Notes: generated from the letters alone by a model not told the origin. 64,000 nucleotides of DNA from Pseudomonadota bacterium (GCA_023398955.1 JAEWRL010000174.1:1-64000), one strand, 5' to 3'; numbered from the stretch's first letter, positions 50,188 to 60,327 are shown. Made by a program: numbers and translations.

Positions 50188-52236
50188 ATGGGTTTCCGGA
50201 ATCTGACCTTTCGTACCATCTTCGCGTTCGTCGCGCTCGACGTGCTGTTCAACCCACTCGTCGTCGCTGCCTACATCCAGCTCCTGGGGCTCGAGGTCAC
50301 GCGAACACCGGTCCTGGTCCTCGCTGCACTGGTAGCCGTCAAGGTAGTGGCCTGCGGCGCCTATATCCGCGCGCAGCTCGAGCCCTACGAGGCCCTCGCC
50401 GCGACTCCCGCAGCGGGTCGCACCGCGCAGCAAATACACAGCGCCGACGAGCGCCTGCAGCGCGCACCCACTAGGGTTGGCCTCTTCTATGCAACGAGCT
50501 GGTCGCTCACCTATGGCGCGGGGTTTGCCCTACTCCGCACTCGGCTCGGTGAAGGGCTGGATTTCAACTCTGGGGCTTGGGCTGTGGCGAGCCTGGTCAT
50601 GGTGGCTGTATGGTTTGGCGGGCTCGCGTTCGGGCTCCCTCTCATCGGATTCCTAGTTTCCAACGCGGCCGGCGAGTGCTCGCGCTACGCCCGGCAGCTG
50701 GGGGTTACGCTCTCACGAGCTCCCGAGTCCCTCCAGTTCCGCATCGGCACCATTGCCCTCGCTCTCGGCCTCGGTCCCACCCTGTGGACCATGGCACTCG
50801 GGTACACCAAACAGGTGGACGCCCAGGAGCACTTCAATGCAGCACAAGCCGCTTCGGCGGTCGCGAGAATCGCGGACGCCTGGCACCCTGAGCGCGCGAG
50901 GAGTGAGCTCGTTCGCATCGTGAAAGCCGCGGAGAGCGCGACACCAGGCTTGAGTCTTGAGGTGATCGGGGCTGGCGGAAAGCTGCTCGTGAGCGCCGCG
51001 GGTGAGGTACCCCGACTGGCCGCGTTCGCGACGGCGGCGCGAGAGGACAAGCTGGGGCTCCTCACCGAGCGCGAGTCAGCAGCACGCATCGCCTACCAGC
51101 GCCTCGATGGCGGTGCGGTCGCCGTCGCCCGGGCAGATGTTCCCTCTGAAAGCGTGGGAAGCTTCGTCCTCAGCGCAGCGCTCTTCGCTCTCGTCGTCAC
51201 GGCGTGGGCTCCGATCTGCGCGTTCATCCTGGGGCGTGCCGTCACGAGCCCCGTCGAGCGCCTCATCAGCACCACCGAGCGGATCGTTGCGGAGGGCAAG
51301 CAGTCCGAAATGGCAGCCCTTCCCGTCGTGCGAAACGACGAGGTGGGGCGCCTGTCCGAGCGGTTCAACGACCTCTTGGACATGATGCGGGACCTCAGCC
51401 GTGCCGCGGACTCGATCGCAGACGGCGAGCTCACTGTGCGGATCCACCGGCAGGGCGAGTTGCCCGACGCATTCCGCCGCATGCTCGAGAGCCTGCGCAA
51501 CATGGTCCGCGAGATTCGCGCGACGTCGGTGGATCTGGCCAGTGCTGCTACGGAGATCCTCGCGGCCTCACAAGAGCAGGAGTCGGCGGCAGCCTCCCAA
51601 TCAAGCGCCATGGAGGAGATCAGCCGCACGATGGACTCGCTCTCCGCTTCGGCCGCCCACGTGTCGGACTCCGTGCAGGGCGTCCTTGCCAACGCCGAGC
51701 AAACCCAGAGCACGACCGACCAGATGGTGGCGCGCATCACCGAACTGTCGGGCCACGCAAACCGCATTGGCGAGATCCTGGACGTGATCCGAGAGATCGC
51801 CGATCGCAGCGACTTGTTGGCCCTGAACGGGTCTCTCGAAGCCAGTCGCGCCGGAGAGGGCGGCCAAGGGTTCGCGCTGGTGGCCGCCGAGATGCGCCGT
51901 CTCGCCGAGCGCGTCACCGCTTCCGTCGAAGACGTCAAGGGCCTCGTCAGCGACATCCGCGACTCCGGCGCGTCGACTGTTGCCGCGACGGAAGAGGGAC
52001 GCAGACTCGCAGACGGAACGACGGAGGCCGCTCGCCAGATCACCTTCGTGACCCAGCAGCAACGCAGTGGCACCGAGCAGGTGTCGGAGAGTGTTCGCAA
52101 CATCACCGATGTCGTCACTCAGGCCGTCAGCGCTACGGCGCAAACCCGAACCTCTGCGCAAGGGTTGAAGACACAAGCAGACCGCCTGGCAGCGCTGGTA
52201 AAACGCTTCGATCTGGAGACCGGTGAGGCAACGTGA
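50188..52236 (+). CDS. Methyl-accepting chemotaxis protein with multi-helix N-terminal membrane domain
   Basis: 682 residues. Unlike standard receptors with two helices, it has about six hydrophobic segments (10-32, 40-60, 98-116, 130-157, 184-205, 322-350), with a 110-residue domain between the last two that should be periplasmic. HAMP follows (about 350-420), then the signalling domain with the hairpin tip DLLALNGSLEASRAGEGGQGFALVA near 541-565. No NWETF tail for CheR is present. It feeds the CheW/CheA proteins of the same operon. Its stop overlaps the CheA start by 4 bp. Confidence 0.92.
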   Translation: MGFRNLTFRTIFAFVALDVLFNPLVVAAYIQLLGLEVTRTPVLVLAALVAVKVVACGAYIRAQLEPYEALAATPAAGRTAQQIHSADERLQRAPTRVGLFYATSWSLTYGAGFALLRTRLGEGLDFNSGAWAVASLVMVAVWFGGLAFGLPLIGFLVSNAAGECSRYARQLGVTLSRAPESLQFRIGTIALALGLGPTLWTMALGYTKQVDAQEHFNAAQAASAVARIADAWHPERARSELVRIVKAAESATPGLSLEVIGAGGKLLVSAAGEVPRLAAFATAAREDKLGLLTERESAARIAYQRLDGGAVAVARADVPSESVGSFVLSAALFALVVTAWAPICAFILGRAVTSPVERLISTTERIVAEGKQSEMAALPVVRNDEVGRLSERFNDLLDMMRDLSRAADSIADGELTVRIHRQGELPDAFRRMLESLRNMVREIRATSVDLASAATEILAASQEQESAAASQSSAMEEISRTMDSLSASAAHVSDSVQGVLANAEQTQSTTDQMVARITELSGHANRIGEILDVIREIADRSDLLALNGSLEASRAGEGGQGFALVAAEMRRLAERVTASVEDVKGLVSDIRDSGASTVAATEEGRRLADGTTEAARQITFVTQQQRSGTEQVSESVRNITDVVTQAVSATAQTRTSAQGLKTQADRLAALVKRFDLETGEAT

Positions 52237-54335
52237 GCGACGAACGCGATGGGTTCGTGGAGAAGTTCCGCGCGAGCCTGCGCGCGCGCGTCTACCGCCT
52301 CAAGGAGATGCTGGGGGTGCTCCGGCACGTCCAGCAGGAGGCGGACGCCTTGGCCCAAGTGCTCGGCGAGCTTCACACCCTCAAGGGCGAGGCTCGCCTG
52401 CTGGGACTCCTGCCCCTCTCGGAGTTGGCCCATGTCCTTGAGACGGTACTGAGCGGGCCCACCGAGGGACGACTCCCCGCGGTCGAGCGAAGCCTCGACA
52501 CGATGGCCCGCGCCTTGTCCGACAAGGTACCGCGCCAAGAGGCAGACGCCCTCCTGCAGGAGGCGCTGGAGAGGCTCCAGCAAGAGACTGGCGTGAGAGG
52601 CGAGGAAGGCAGCAGCTCGCCGGAAGAACCCGGGACGGCCGATCCGGCCAGGGGCGAGCACACGGAGCATGCCCCAGCAGCTGCGTCGCTGCCCTCCGGG
52701 GACGCGGCACCGCTCGCGGCGTCAGCGGAGGCCTCCCGTTGGGTTCAGGTGGATGGCGAGCTCATCGACGAGCTCTGCGAAACGATGGCAGCCATTTCGG
52801 GGGATTACGGCCGACTCTTCGCGCAGGCCAAGCACCTCGTCGAAGTGATGAAGCGCGACTCCAGCCTGGGGACCGCCGTCCGCTCCGGGGCTTCCCTCAT
52901 CGAGGAGTTCGCGCGCTTTCGTGTCGCCCTCGACAACGCGACGGTGCGTACCTGGCAGCTGCGCATGGTGCCTGCCTATCCGCTGCTGCGGGAGCTGGCG
53001 GAACACGCGCGTCAACTCGCGTCGGCCGCCGACAAGCCCGTGGAGGTCTCGGTGGATGCCAGCGGCGTGCAGCTCGAACGCGACGCCTTGGACAAGGTGT
53101 GGGACGCGATGCTCCACCTTGTGAGAAACTCCATCGACCACGGCTTGGAGAGCGCGGAGGAGCGTGGCGACAAGGATGACGTCGGCAGTCTCACCATCGG
53201 CGCTCGCACCGTCGGGACGAGCATCACCCTCACCGTCGCCGACGATGGTCGCGGCATCGACTGCGAGCGAGTTCGCCGCGCCGCAGTGGCGAGGCGACTG
53301 CTGACCCCCCAGGAAGCCGAGGCCATGAGCGACGACGATCTCGTTCAGCTGGTCTTCGAGCAAGGCTTCAGCACGCGCGAAAGCGTGAGCTCGCTCTCGG
53401 GGCGTGGGGTCGGACTGGACGTCGTGAAGATGCGCGCCGAGGAGCTGGGGGGCCGCGTCGAGGTGCATACCCAGAAGGGCGCGGGGGCCCGCTTCTCGAT
53501 CACGCTACCCTTCACATTGACGAAAGAGCGATTGCTCGTCTTCGAGCTGACGGGCGCGCTCTATGGGCTGCCCGCGCGAGCAGTCCTGGCGGTGGTCGGG
53601 CAGCGTGACTTACCGAAGGGCCACGGAGACGCCGCGAAGGTATTCCGGTTCAACGAGCAGCCAGCGCCGCTACTCTCCCTGAGTGAGCTCCTTGGTCGCG
53701 AACCGGAACCGACATCCGCAGCGCTCGTCGTAGAGCTTCAAGACCAGGTGTACGGACTTCTCATTCCGAAGGTGCTCGGCGAGCGGGAGCTCTTGCGGCG
53801 GCCGGCCGAGCCCTTGCTGGCGCGCACCACGGCGATCGGGGCCAGCGCCTTGATGGAGGACGGCCGCGCCGTCCTCGTGCTCGACCTCGCGCACATTGCG
53901 CGTTCGGTTCGGCGGGCTCCTTCCACGAGCGAGGGTGTATCCCCCCAGAGTCTCGCCACCCGCTCGCTCCCCACGGTGCTGCTCGTGGACGATTCTCCAG
54001 TGATTCGCGACATGGTGTCCGAGATCCTGGCTTCCGCTGGGCTACGAGTGGTGACCGCGCCGAACGGCGTCGAAGCACTCGCGGCCCTTTCACGCGCCGA
54101 GCCCGACCTGGTCATCAGCGACATCGAGATGCCTCAGATGGACGGTTTCACCCTGCTCGAGCAGATTCGAAAGCGGTCACAGCGCTTACCTGTCGTCATG
54201 TTGACTACAAGAGCCTCGGTGGAGGACCGGCAGCGAGCCACTACGTCTGGGGCCAACGCTTATGTCCTCAAGGCGGACTTCCGCAGTGACGTACTGCTCG
54301 ATGTGGTGCAGCGTTTCGTTCCCTTGCACAGGTAG
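52233..54335 (+). CDS. Hybrid CheA histidine kinase with C-terminal receiver (WspE/FrzE-like)
   Basis: 700 residues. HPt domain with phospho-His H48 (ELHTLKGEARLLGL), a Ser/Pro-rich linker 120-165, dimerisation region, ATPase domain with N-box HLVRNSIDHGLE (N299), G1 ADDGRGI and G2 GRGVGLDVVK, CheW-like regulatory domain about 430-560, and a receiver with D630 (LVISDIEMPQMDG) and K680 region (YVLKADF). Typical P2 for CheY/CheB binding is missing, as in other CheA-REC hybrids. It phosphorylates its own receiver, CheB and probably a distant output regulator. Confidence 0.93.
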   Translation: MSDERDGFVEKFRASLRARVYRLKEMLGVLRHVQQEADALAQVLGELHTLKGEARLLGLLPLSELAHVLETVLSGPTEGRLPAVERSLDTMARALSDKVPRQEADALLQEALERLQQETGVRGEEGSSSPEEPGTADPARGEHTEHAPAAASLPSGDAAPLAASAEASRWVQVDGELIDELCETMAAISGDYGRLFAQAKHLVEVMKRDSSLGTAVRSGASLIEEFARFRVALDNATVRTWQLRMVPAYPLLRELAEHARQLASAADKPVEVSVDASGVQLERDALDKVWDAMLHLVRNSIDHGLESAEERGDKDDVGSLTIGARTVGTSITLTVADDGRGIDCERVRRAAVARRLLTPQEAEAMSDDDLVQLVFEQGFSTRESVSSLSGRGVGLDVVKMRAEELGGRVEVHTQKGAGARFSITLPFTLTKERLLVFELTGALYGLPARAVLAVVGQRDLPKGHGDAAKVFRFNEQPAPLLSLSELLGREPEPTSAALVVELQDQVYGLLIPKVLGERELLRRPAEPLLARTTAIGASALMEDGRAVLVLDLAHIARSVRRAPSTSEGVSPQSLATRSLPTVLLVDDSPVIRDMVSEILASAGLRVVTAPNGVEALAALSRAEPDLVISDIEMPQMDGFTLLEQIRKRSQRLPVVMLTTRASVEDRQRATTSGANAYVLKADFRSDVLLDVVQRFVPLHR

Positions 54336-54341
54336 GATCAG

Positions 54342-55535
54342 GTGGACTCCCCGCGAACCCCCAATGGTCCAATCCGCGTCGTCTTGGTCGACGATTCAGC
54401 GATTTGCCGCCACCAGCTGCGGGAGATCCTCCAGCAGGACGGACACATCGCCGTCGTCGGAGAGGGCAGCCGCGGGGAGGATGCCCTCCCGCTCATCGGC
54501 AAACACAAACCGCAGCTCCTGGTCATCGATCTGGTGATGCCCGGTCAAGGGGGGCAAGAGACCATCAGCGCCGTCATGGCGAGCCATCCACTGCCGATTC
54601 TGGTCCTGACGGCGCAGCCGGAGGGCGTGAGGCAGGTGGCCGTATTCGACGCCATTCGCCGCGGCGCCTTGGACCTCGCGGAGAAGCCGCGGCGAGGAGA
54701 CCGCGCGGCAGAAGGACAGCTGCGGCGCAGCGTCCACACTCTGGCGAGTATCCCCGTCGTTCGTCACGTCGCGGGTAAGATCAGCTCCGATTCGCGCCGC
54801 GCTTCCCGCCAGCGCACGTCCACGCACCCGCTGCCACTGAGGCAAGCAGGGCTCGGTCCTTCGGCGGATGACGCGGAGACGGGCTCGCCGGCTCCCGAGG
54901 GCACGAACCGCCTGTCGAGCACGCCACCGGCACCCGGCGCCCTGCGTGGCGGTCCCCTCGTCGTCGGGCTGGGTGCCTCGGCGGGCGGCCCAGCTCCCCT
55001 GGCCAGTCTTCTCGCGAGCCTGACCGACGATTTTCCTGCCGCGATGGCCGTGGTGCAACACCTTCCCAAGGGGTTCGTGCAAGCCTTCGCCGAGTACCTG
55101 CGCAGCCGGGTGCACTTCCCCGTCAAGACCATCCTAGGCCGGGAGGTCATCCATCCGGGCGTCATCTATCTGGCCGTCGACGATCATCATCTCGTGACCA
55201 GCGGTGACTACCTGTGTACGAGCGAGGCGCCCGCGGAGAATGGTCACCGCCCCTCCGTGGAGCTGCTCTTCTCCTCCCTTGCAAATACCCACGGTTCGCG
55301 TGCCAGTGGGGTCATTCTCAGCGGAATCGGCAACGATGGCGTCCGCGGTATGGCCGCCATGCGAGACAAAGGTGCGCTCACGTTGGCCCAGAGCGAAGAG
55401 AGCTGTGCTGTCTTCGGCATGCCAGCGGCCGCACTGCAGTCCGGGGCCGCGCGGGCCTCTGGCGCCCCTGAGGAGCTGGCCCGCGAGCTTTGTCGCTGGG
55501 CCGTTGCACAACCGAAATGGCGAATCGCGCAATGA
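54342..55535 (+). CDS. cheB: Chemotaxis methylesterase/response regulator CheB
   Basis: 397 residues from a GTG six bases after the CheA stop. Receiver with D63 (LLVIDLVMPG) and K in AEKPRR, linker, then the methylesterase domain with intact triad S213 (GLGASAGG), H240 (VVQHLPKG) and D332 (GIGNDGVRGM). It removes methyl groups from the MCP for adaptation, activated by CheA-dependent phosphorylation. The linker between the domains is long (about 125-200) and Arg/Ser/Pro-rich. Confidence 0.92.
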   Translation: MDSPRTPNGPIRVVLVDDSAICRHQLREILQQDGHIAVVGEGSRGEDALPLIGKHKPQLLVIDLVMPGQGGQETISAVMASHPLPILVLTAQPEGVRQVAVFDAIRRGALDLAEKPRRGDRAAEGQLRRSVHTLASIPVVRHVAGKISSDSRRASRQRTSTHPLPLRQAGLGPSADDAETGSPAPEGTNRLSSTPPAPGALRGGPLVVGLGASAGGPAPLASLLASLTDDFPAAMAVVQHLPKGFVQAFAEYLRSRVHFPVKTILGREVIHPGVIYLAVDDHHLVTSGDYLCTSEAPAENGHRPSVELLFSSLANTHGSRASGVILSGIGNDGVRGMAAMRDKGALTLAQSEESCAVFGMPAAALQSGAARASGAPEELARELCRWAVAQPKWRIAQ

Positions 55536-56911
55536 AGTCGGAACACTTGGAGCAGCTCACCAGCTTGCTGCGGCGGCAGGCTGGGCTCGACCTGGGCCGA
55601 GGAGGCATGGGGGCGAACCTCGAGCGAGTGGTTGGCGATCGCCTTGCCGCTGAAGGTCTGCTCTTCGAGGAATACATGGCCCGCTTGAACGCGCCGGGAA
55701 GCAGCGAGATGAAGCTGCTCCTCGAGGCCATGACCGTCGTCTACACGTGGTTTTTCCGAGATCCGGGGCAGTTCCGCGTGCTGGAGGAGCTCCTTCAACA
55801 GAACCATACAGGGTCCCCGCTGGGCATCTGGGTTGCGGGATGCGCCACGGGCGAGGAACCATACTCGGTCGCGCTGTTGGCCGATCGTTGCGGCAGGAGC
55901 GTCGAGATCCTGGCAACGGATCTCAACAGCGGGGCGCTCCGCCACGCCACCGAGGGGCGCTATACCGCATCGAGCCTCAACGCCGTCGATGCCGACATGC
56001 GAACTCGCTACCTCGGGGAGCGGCCCGGCGACTACGTCGTCCCCGAGCACGTGCGACGCGCTGTCCGCTTCCAGGTTCGGAACCTCATGGATCCGCCCCC
56101 TCAACCGCCCTCCCCCCGTGGGTGGGATCTGATCCTCTGCCGGAACGTGCTCATCTACTTCGGCCGCGAGCCCGCCCGCAGGACCCTCGATGCTATGGCC
56201 GCCAGCCTGGCGCCGGGTGGGCACATGATGCTCGGCGCCAGTGAAGCCATCCTCGAGCAACCCTCGAGTCTGCACGTCGTGGGCGTAGCTGGGCGCGCCG
56301 TGCTCCAGCGTCCGGGACCACGGACGCTGCAACCAGTCCGGCCGCGCTGGGAACTCGAACAGCCCCGCGAGCTCCCACGCTTCCCGCGCACCCCCAGCCC
56401 GCCCGCGCCAGTGCAGGCCTTGCCACTCCTGCGCACCCCCAACCCGATTCCACCAATGCAGGCCCTGCCACCGCGGGGCTCCTCGCGCCCACCCACGCCA
56501 TCACCCTCCGAGGCCGCCATCGAGGCTGGGCGCGCCGCGCTCGACGCGGGCGACGTGGGAGCAGCACGGGACAGCTTTGCCATGGCTGTCGCGTTGGAAC
56601 CGACCAGCGCAGAGGCGCTCATGTTCGGCGGCATCACCAGCTATCTCCACGGTGACCTGCCTGACGCCCTGCGACAGCTGCGCGGTGCCCTCTGTCTGGA
56701 CGGGTCACTGTGGGCAGCCTGCTTCTATCAGGCCCTCTGTTTCGAGAATATGGGGTACGCGGAGGACGCAGCTCGCAGCTACGCGCAGGTGCTCCGGCTC
56801 ACGAGCGACGTGCAGGCAGGGCGGGAGGAGGGAGTCGGCTTCCTGGCTGCGTGGCGGGCGGACTTGCTCGCGATTGCAAACAAACGTGCGGGCCAGCCTC
56901 GCGCCGGGTAG
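55532..56911 (+). CDS. cheR: CheR methyltransferase with C-terminal TPR (WspC-like)
   Basis: 459 residues from the ATG overlapping the CheB stop (ATGA at 55532); in-frame starts at 55490 or 55517 are possible. CheR domain 5-270 (TWFFRDPGQF; SAM site WVAGCATGEEPYS; LCRNVLIYF), then a Pro-rich linker with two similar segments (PAPVQALP and PPMQALP), then TPR-like helices about 345-440 (AALDAGDVGAARDSFAMAVALEP). CheR-TPR fusions are the rule in Wsp systems. The TPR may replace the missing receptor tail as docking device. End of the operon. Confidence 0.92.
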   Translation: MKSEHLEQLTSLLRRQAGLDLGRGGMGANLERVVGDRLAAEGLLFEEYMARLNAPGSSEMKLLLEAMTVVYTWFFRDPGQFRVLEELLQQNHTGSPLGIWVAGCATGEEPYSVALLADRCGRSVEILATDLNSGALRHATEGRYTASSLNAVDADMRTRYLGERPGDYVVPEHVRRAVRFQVRNLMDPPPQPPSPRGWDLILCRNVLIYFGREPARRTLDAMAASLAPGGHMMLGASEAILEQPSSLHVVGVAGRAVLQRPGPRTLQPVRPRWELEQPRELPRFPRTPSPPAPVQALPLLRTPNPIPPMQALPPRGSSRPPTPSPSEAAIEAGRAALDAGDVGAARDSFAMAVALEPTSAEALMFGGITSYLHGDLPDALRQLRGALCLDGSLWAACFYQALCFENMGYAEDAARSYAQVLRLTSDVQAGREEGVGFLAAWRADLLAIANKRAGQPRAG

Positions 56912-57035
56912 CCTCGCGCGCGCTAGAAGGCGGAGGCCCCGGGAATGCCGGGAGGACTCTCCGCGCCGCGGCCAGCGGTGGACGTGGCCAGGCGCTGCGC
57001 TAGAGCTCGCCGACGCGATAGGACACCGCCAGACG

Positions 57036-59486
57036 ATGCCACCCACAGCGCCTTCTACACAGACGCCCGAGCGACTGGAAGCCCGCACCCGTGACCACCT
57101 GGAGTGGGATCTGGTACTCGAGAGCTTCGCGGAGCACTGCCTCAGCGCAGCCGCTGCGCGCCACCTGCAGAACCGCAAGCCAGCCGGCTCCTTGGCACAG
57201 GCCACCCAGCTCATGGAGCTCACGCGACAAGCGCTGCGGGCATCCGCGGCAGAGGAACCGGCACCACAGCTCGCGTTTCCCGACATGGAAGACGTGCTCG
57301 CTCGCACCCGCAAGGGTAGCCTCGCAACCGGTGCGGAGCTCCGCGGCATCTCTGACATGCTCTTGGTAGCGAGTCGGCTGCGGAGCTATGCCAAGCAGCA
57401 CGCACAGCAGTGGCCACTCTTGTGCACAGCCCTCGACAGTGCCCCTTCACTCGATACCCTGCAGGCCCGCCTGGAGGGCGCGGTGGACAAGGACGGCAGC
57501 ATTCTGGACGCCGCATCGAAGGACTTGCGCGACGCGCGGCGGCAGGCTGGTGAGATCCGCCGTGAGGTCCAGAAGCGCCTCCAAAACATGCTAGAGCGCT
57601 ATCGCCCGGCGCTCCGAGACGACTACTATGCGGAGCGCGACGGTCGCTACGTTCTCCCGGTTCGCTCCGATTCCCACGTGAAGGTCCAGGGCGTAGTCCT
57701 TGGGTCCAGCGCCTCTGGAGGGACCCTCTATGTCGAACCCCAGGAGCTGACGGGCGAGGCAAACCGCCTGCAGCTCGCAGAAGCAGCCGTGGAACGTGAG
57801 GAAGCGAAGGTACTCGACGAGCTGAGTCGACTCGTGCAGGAGGCGAGCGGAGAGCTTCAGCACGCCTGCGAATCCTGCACCCGTGCCGACGAGCTCGGTG
57901 CTATCACCCGTTGGGCGAAGCGCACGAGAGCGAGCGCGGTCCAGCTCACCACCAGACCAACGTTGTCCCTCTTCGGCGTGCGCCATCCGCTCCTGGCGGT
58001 GCGGGACGCAGCCGTCGTTCCCAACGACGTCGCGCTCGCAGGGGGCAAGGCGCTCATCGTGAGCGGACCGAACGCTGGAGGCAAGACCGCGCTCTTGAAG
58101 TGCATCGGAGTATCGGTCTTGATGGCGAAGACAGGCCTGCCCATCCCCGCTGAAGCGAGCTCCGTGGTGGGCTGGTTCGGCAGCGTCTATGCCGATATGG
58201 GCGACGACCAATCGCTGACCATGTCGCTTTCGACCTTCAGCGCTCACGTGACCAGCCTCGCCGGCATCGCCGTACACTCCGCGGACTCGAGCCTCGCCCT
58301 CCTCGACGAGGTTGCGGCCGGAACGGATCCCGAGGAGGGCTCTGCCCTGGCCGCCGCCCTGATTGAAGCGCTCGTGAGCAAAGGTGCTGCCGTCGTCGCG
58401 ACGACGCACTATGAGCGCCTCAAGGAGCTCGCGGCGAGCAGCGTCGATCTGCAGAACGGTTCGGTGGGGTTCGACCTCGAGACGTTGTCACCGACATACC
58501 GTCTCGCTGTTGGCGCACCAGGTCCGTCGACTGCCCTGATCGTGGCCGAGCGCTTCGGTATGCCCGAAGGGGTCGTCCAAAGAGCGCGCGAGCTCCTGCC
58601 CGTAGACTCGGTAGATCGCGAGGCTCTCGTGCAGGCCCTCCAAGCAGAAAGGGCACGCCTCGAGAAGGCCGCCAAGGAGGCGGAGGAACACGCGCGCCGC
58701 CAGGAGCAGTTGCGACACGCCATCGAGGAGGAGAAGAAGACCCTTCGCGAGAAGGAGCGCGCACGCCTCGAGAGGAGCTCGCAGGAGCTCATGGCGGACC
58801 TCCAGGAGGCCAGACACACTCTCCGCGCGGTCCGCGGTCGCATCAAGTCCCAGGAGCTTCTCGACGCGACCGAGCTACGTCGACTCGAGCGAGCCATCGA
58901 TGACGCAGCGAAGCCAGTGGCTCTCGGTGGTGCTGCCCAGCGGGCGATGAGGGCCCTGGATGAAGCTGCCTCTGCGCCGATCGGCGCGGCTTCGCTGGTA
59001 CCGGGGACGCGGGTGTTCCTCCCGCGCCTCGGAGCACAGGGGGTCATCAGCGGAGTCTCCGAGCGCGGGCAGCTCACGGTGCAGGTCGGCGCCCTCAAGC
59101 TCAAGGCGAGCGCAGAGGACGTCGTCGTGGCGTCGCCTGCAGCGCCTCCCCAAGGGAGCAAACAGGCGTCGGCGCGCCGCCGCCAGGAGCCCAGGGAGGA
59201 GGCAAATACCCCCCGAACGGATGCCCTTCGGACCTCGTCGAATACCGTGAACCTTCGAGGACAGCGCGTGGATGAAGCCCTCGATGAGATCGATCGCTTC
59301 ATCGATGGACTGCTCCGGCGCGGCGAGCCGAGCGGGTTTGTCCTCCACGGGCACGGTACGGGTGCGCTGAAGCTGGCCGTCCGAAGCCACCTTGCCGCGC
59401 ATCCGCTGGTGTCACGCTCGCGCCCCGCCGAGAGGGACGAGGGCGGAGACGCCTTCAGTGTCTTCTGGTTGGATGGCTCCGCTTGA
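57036..59486 (+). CDS. mutS2: Endonuclease MutS2
   Basis: 816 residues. MutS core and clamp region, ATPase with Walker A GPNAGGKTALLK, Walker B LALLDEVAAGTDPEEG and TTHYERLKELA, a long coiled coil (about 530-620), KOW-like MSS region (GTRVFLPRLGAQGVISG), and a C-terminal Smr nuclease domain (VNLRGQRVDEALDEI; HGHGTGALK). MutS2 suppresses homologous recombination and in Gram-positives acts on collided ribosomes. The usual DLRG of Smr is NLRG here. Start is the ATG of MPPTAPS; upstream frame overlaps CheR. 124 bp after the chemosensory operon, so likely separate. Confidence 0.93.
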   Translation: MPPTAPSTQTPERLEARTRDHLEWDLVLESFAEHCLSAAAARHLQNRKPAGSLAQATQLMELTRQALRASAAEEPAPQLAFPDMEDVLARTRKGSLATGAELRGISDMLLVASRLRSYAKQHAQQWPLLCTALDSAPSLDTLQARLEGAVDKDGSILDAASKDLRDARRQAGEIRREVQKRLQNMLERYRPALRDDYYAERDGRYVLPVRSDSHVKVQGVVLGSSASGGTLYVEPQELTGEANRLQLAEAAVEREEAKVLDELSRLVQEASGELQHACESCTRADELGAITRWAKRTRASAVQLTTRPTLSLFGVRHPLLAVRDAAVVPNDVALAGGKALIVSGPNAGGKTALLKCIGVSVLMAKTGLPIPAEASSVVGWFGSVYADMGDDQSLTMSLSTFSAHVTSLAGIAVHSADSSLALLDEVAAGTDPEEGSALAAALIEALVSKGAAVVATTHYERLKELAASSVDLQNGSVGFDLETLSPTYRLAVGAPGPSTALIVAERFGMPEGVVQRARELLPVDSVDREALVQALQAERARLEKAAKEAEEHARRQEQLRHAIEEEKKTLREKERARLERSSQELMADLQEARHTLRAVRGRIKSQELLDATELRRLERAIDDAAKPVALGGAAQRAMRALDEAASAPIGAASLVPGTRVFLPRLGAQGVISGVSERGQLTVQVGALKLKASAEDVVVASPAAPPQGSKQASARRRQEPREEANTPRTDALRTSSNTVNLRGQRVDEALDEIDRFIDGLLRRGEPSGFVLHGHGTGALKLAVRSHLAAHPLVSRSRPAERDEGGDAFSVFWLDGSA

Positions 59487-59523
59487 CCGAACCGATCCAC
59501 CAAACAGAGCAACTGGGCAGCCG

Positions 59524-60327
59524 CTAGCGCACGCCAGACTGGCCGAGGGGCTCAGCAATCACCCTGCGGACCTCCTGGACGAGCTCCTTGAGGCGGCGCC
59601 GGCCGAACGCGGCGGGATCGATCGGCGGGTGGATCGTGGCCACGACGGCCACCCCGTGTCTCACGCGGACGGCTCGCGCGGGCAGGATACGACGGGTTCC
59701 GTCGATCGTGATGGGCAAGATGCGAGTCTTGGCTGCCAAAGCGACGTGAAACCCGCCACGCTTGAACTCCCCCAGAGAGCCATCGGGGCTGCGCGTCCCC
59801 TCTGGGGCCATCCAGATGTCGAGACCCGAAGCTAGACTCTTCGCCGCGTCGTCCAGGGAGGCCATCGCCTGACGGCGATCCGAGCGATCGAGCCTCACGA
59901 ACTCTGAGGCTGCAAGGGCCTTACCCCAGACGGGAACACGAAAGAGCTCCGCCTTGGCCACCATCCGAATGGGGCGCTCCAGAGCAACATAGAGCACTGG
60001 GATGTCGTACAGCGACTGGTGGTTGCTCATCACCACGAATCGTTCGGGCGTCTCGGCATGCTCTCTGCCTGCCACCTCGACACGGGCACGCGCGTGCTCG
60101 AGGCACCGCGCCGCCCACGTCATCAGGCGCGCCTGCGAGGCTTCCCGCGTCACCACGCCACGGCGCGCGTCCCACAACGTCCCAACACTGATGCGCAGAG
60201 TCTCGGCAATCCCGAGCCCGAGGCTCGCGACAGACCCGACCGCGCCGGCTTCCCGTTCTCCGTCTCGAGGGTTCACGGCCCGATTCAAGTCGCCTTCTGG
60301 CGCCCGAACAAGGGAGTTTGCGTGCAT
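59524..60327 (-). CDS. plsC: 1-acyl-sn-glycerol-3-phosphate acyltransferase (PlsC family)
   Basis: 267 residues from the ATG of MHANSLV; a longer frame to 60501 would overlap the M20 gene. Block I is NHQSLYD (H103, D108), block III EGTRSPDG, and a hydrophobic region at about 30-50 could associate with the membrane. The enzyme adds the second acyl chain to lysophosphatidate in phospholipid synthesis. It follows the M20 gene on the same strand with a 52-bp gap and converges on mutS2. There may be a second copy elsewhere; substrate may differ. Confidence 0.86.
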   Translation of the reverse strand: MHANSLVRAPEGDLNRAVNPRDGEREAGAVGSVASLGLGIAETLRISVGTLWDARRGVVTREASQARLMTWAARCLEHARARVEVAGREHAETPERFVVMSNHQSLYDIPVLYVALERPIRMVAKAELFRVPVWGKALAASEFVRLDRSDRRQAMASLDDAAKSLASGLDIWMAPEGTRSPDGSLGEFKRGGFHVALAAKTRILPITIDGTRRILPARAVRVRHGVAVVATIHPPIDPAAFGRRRLKELVQEVRRVIAEPLGQSGVR

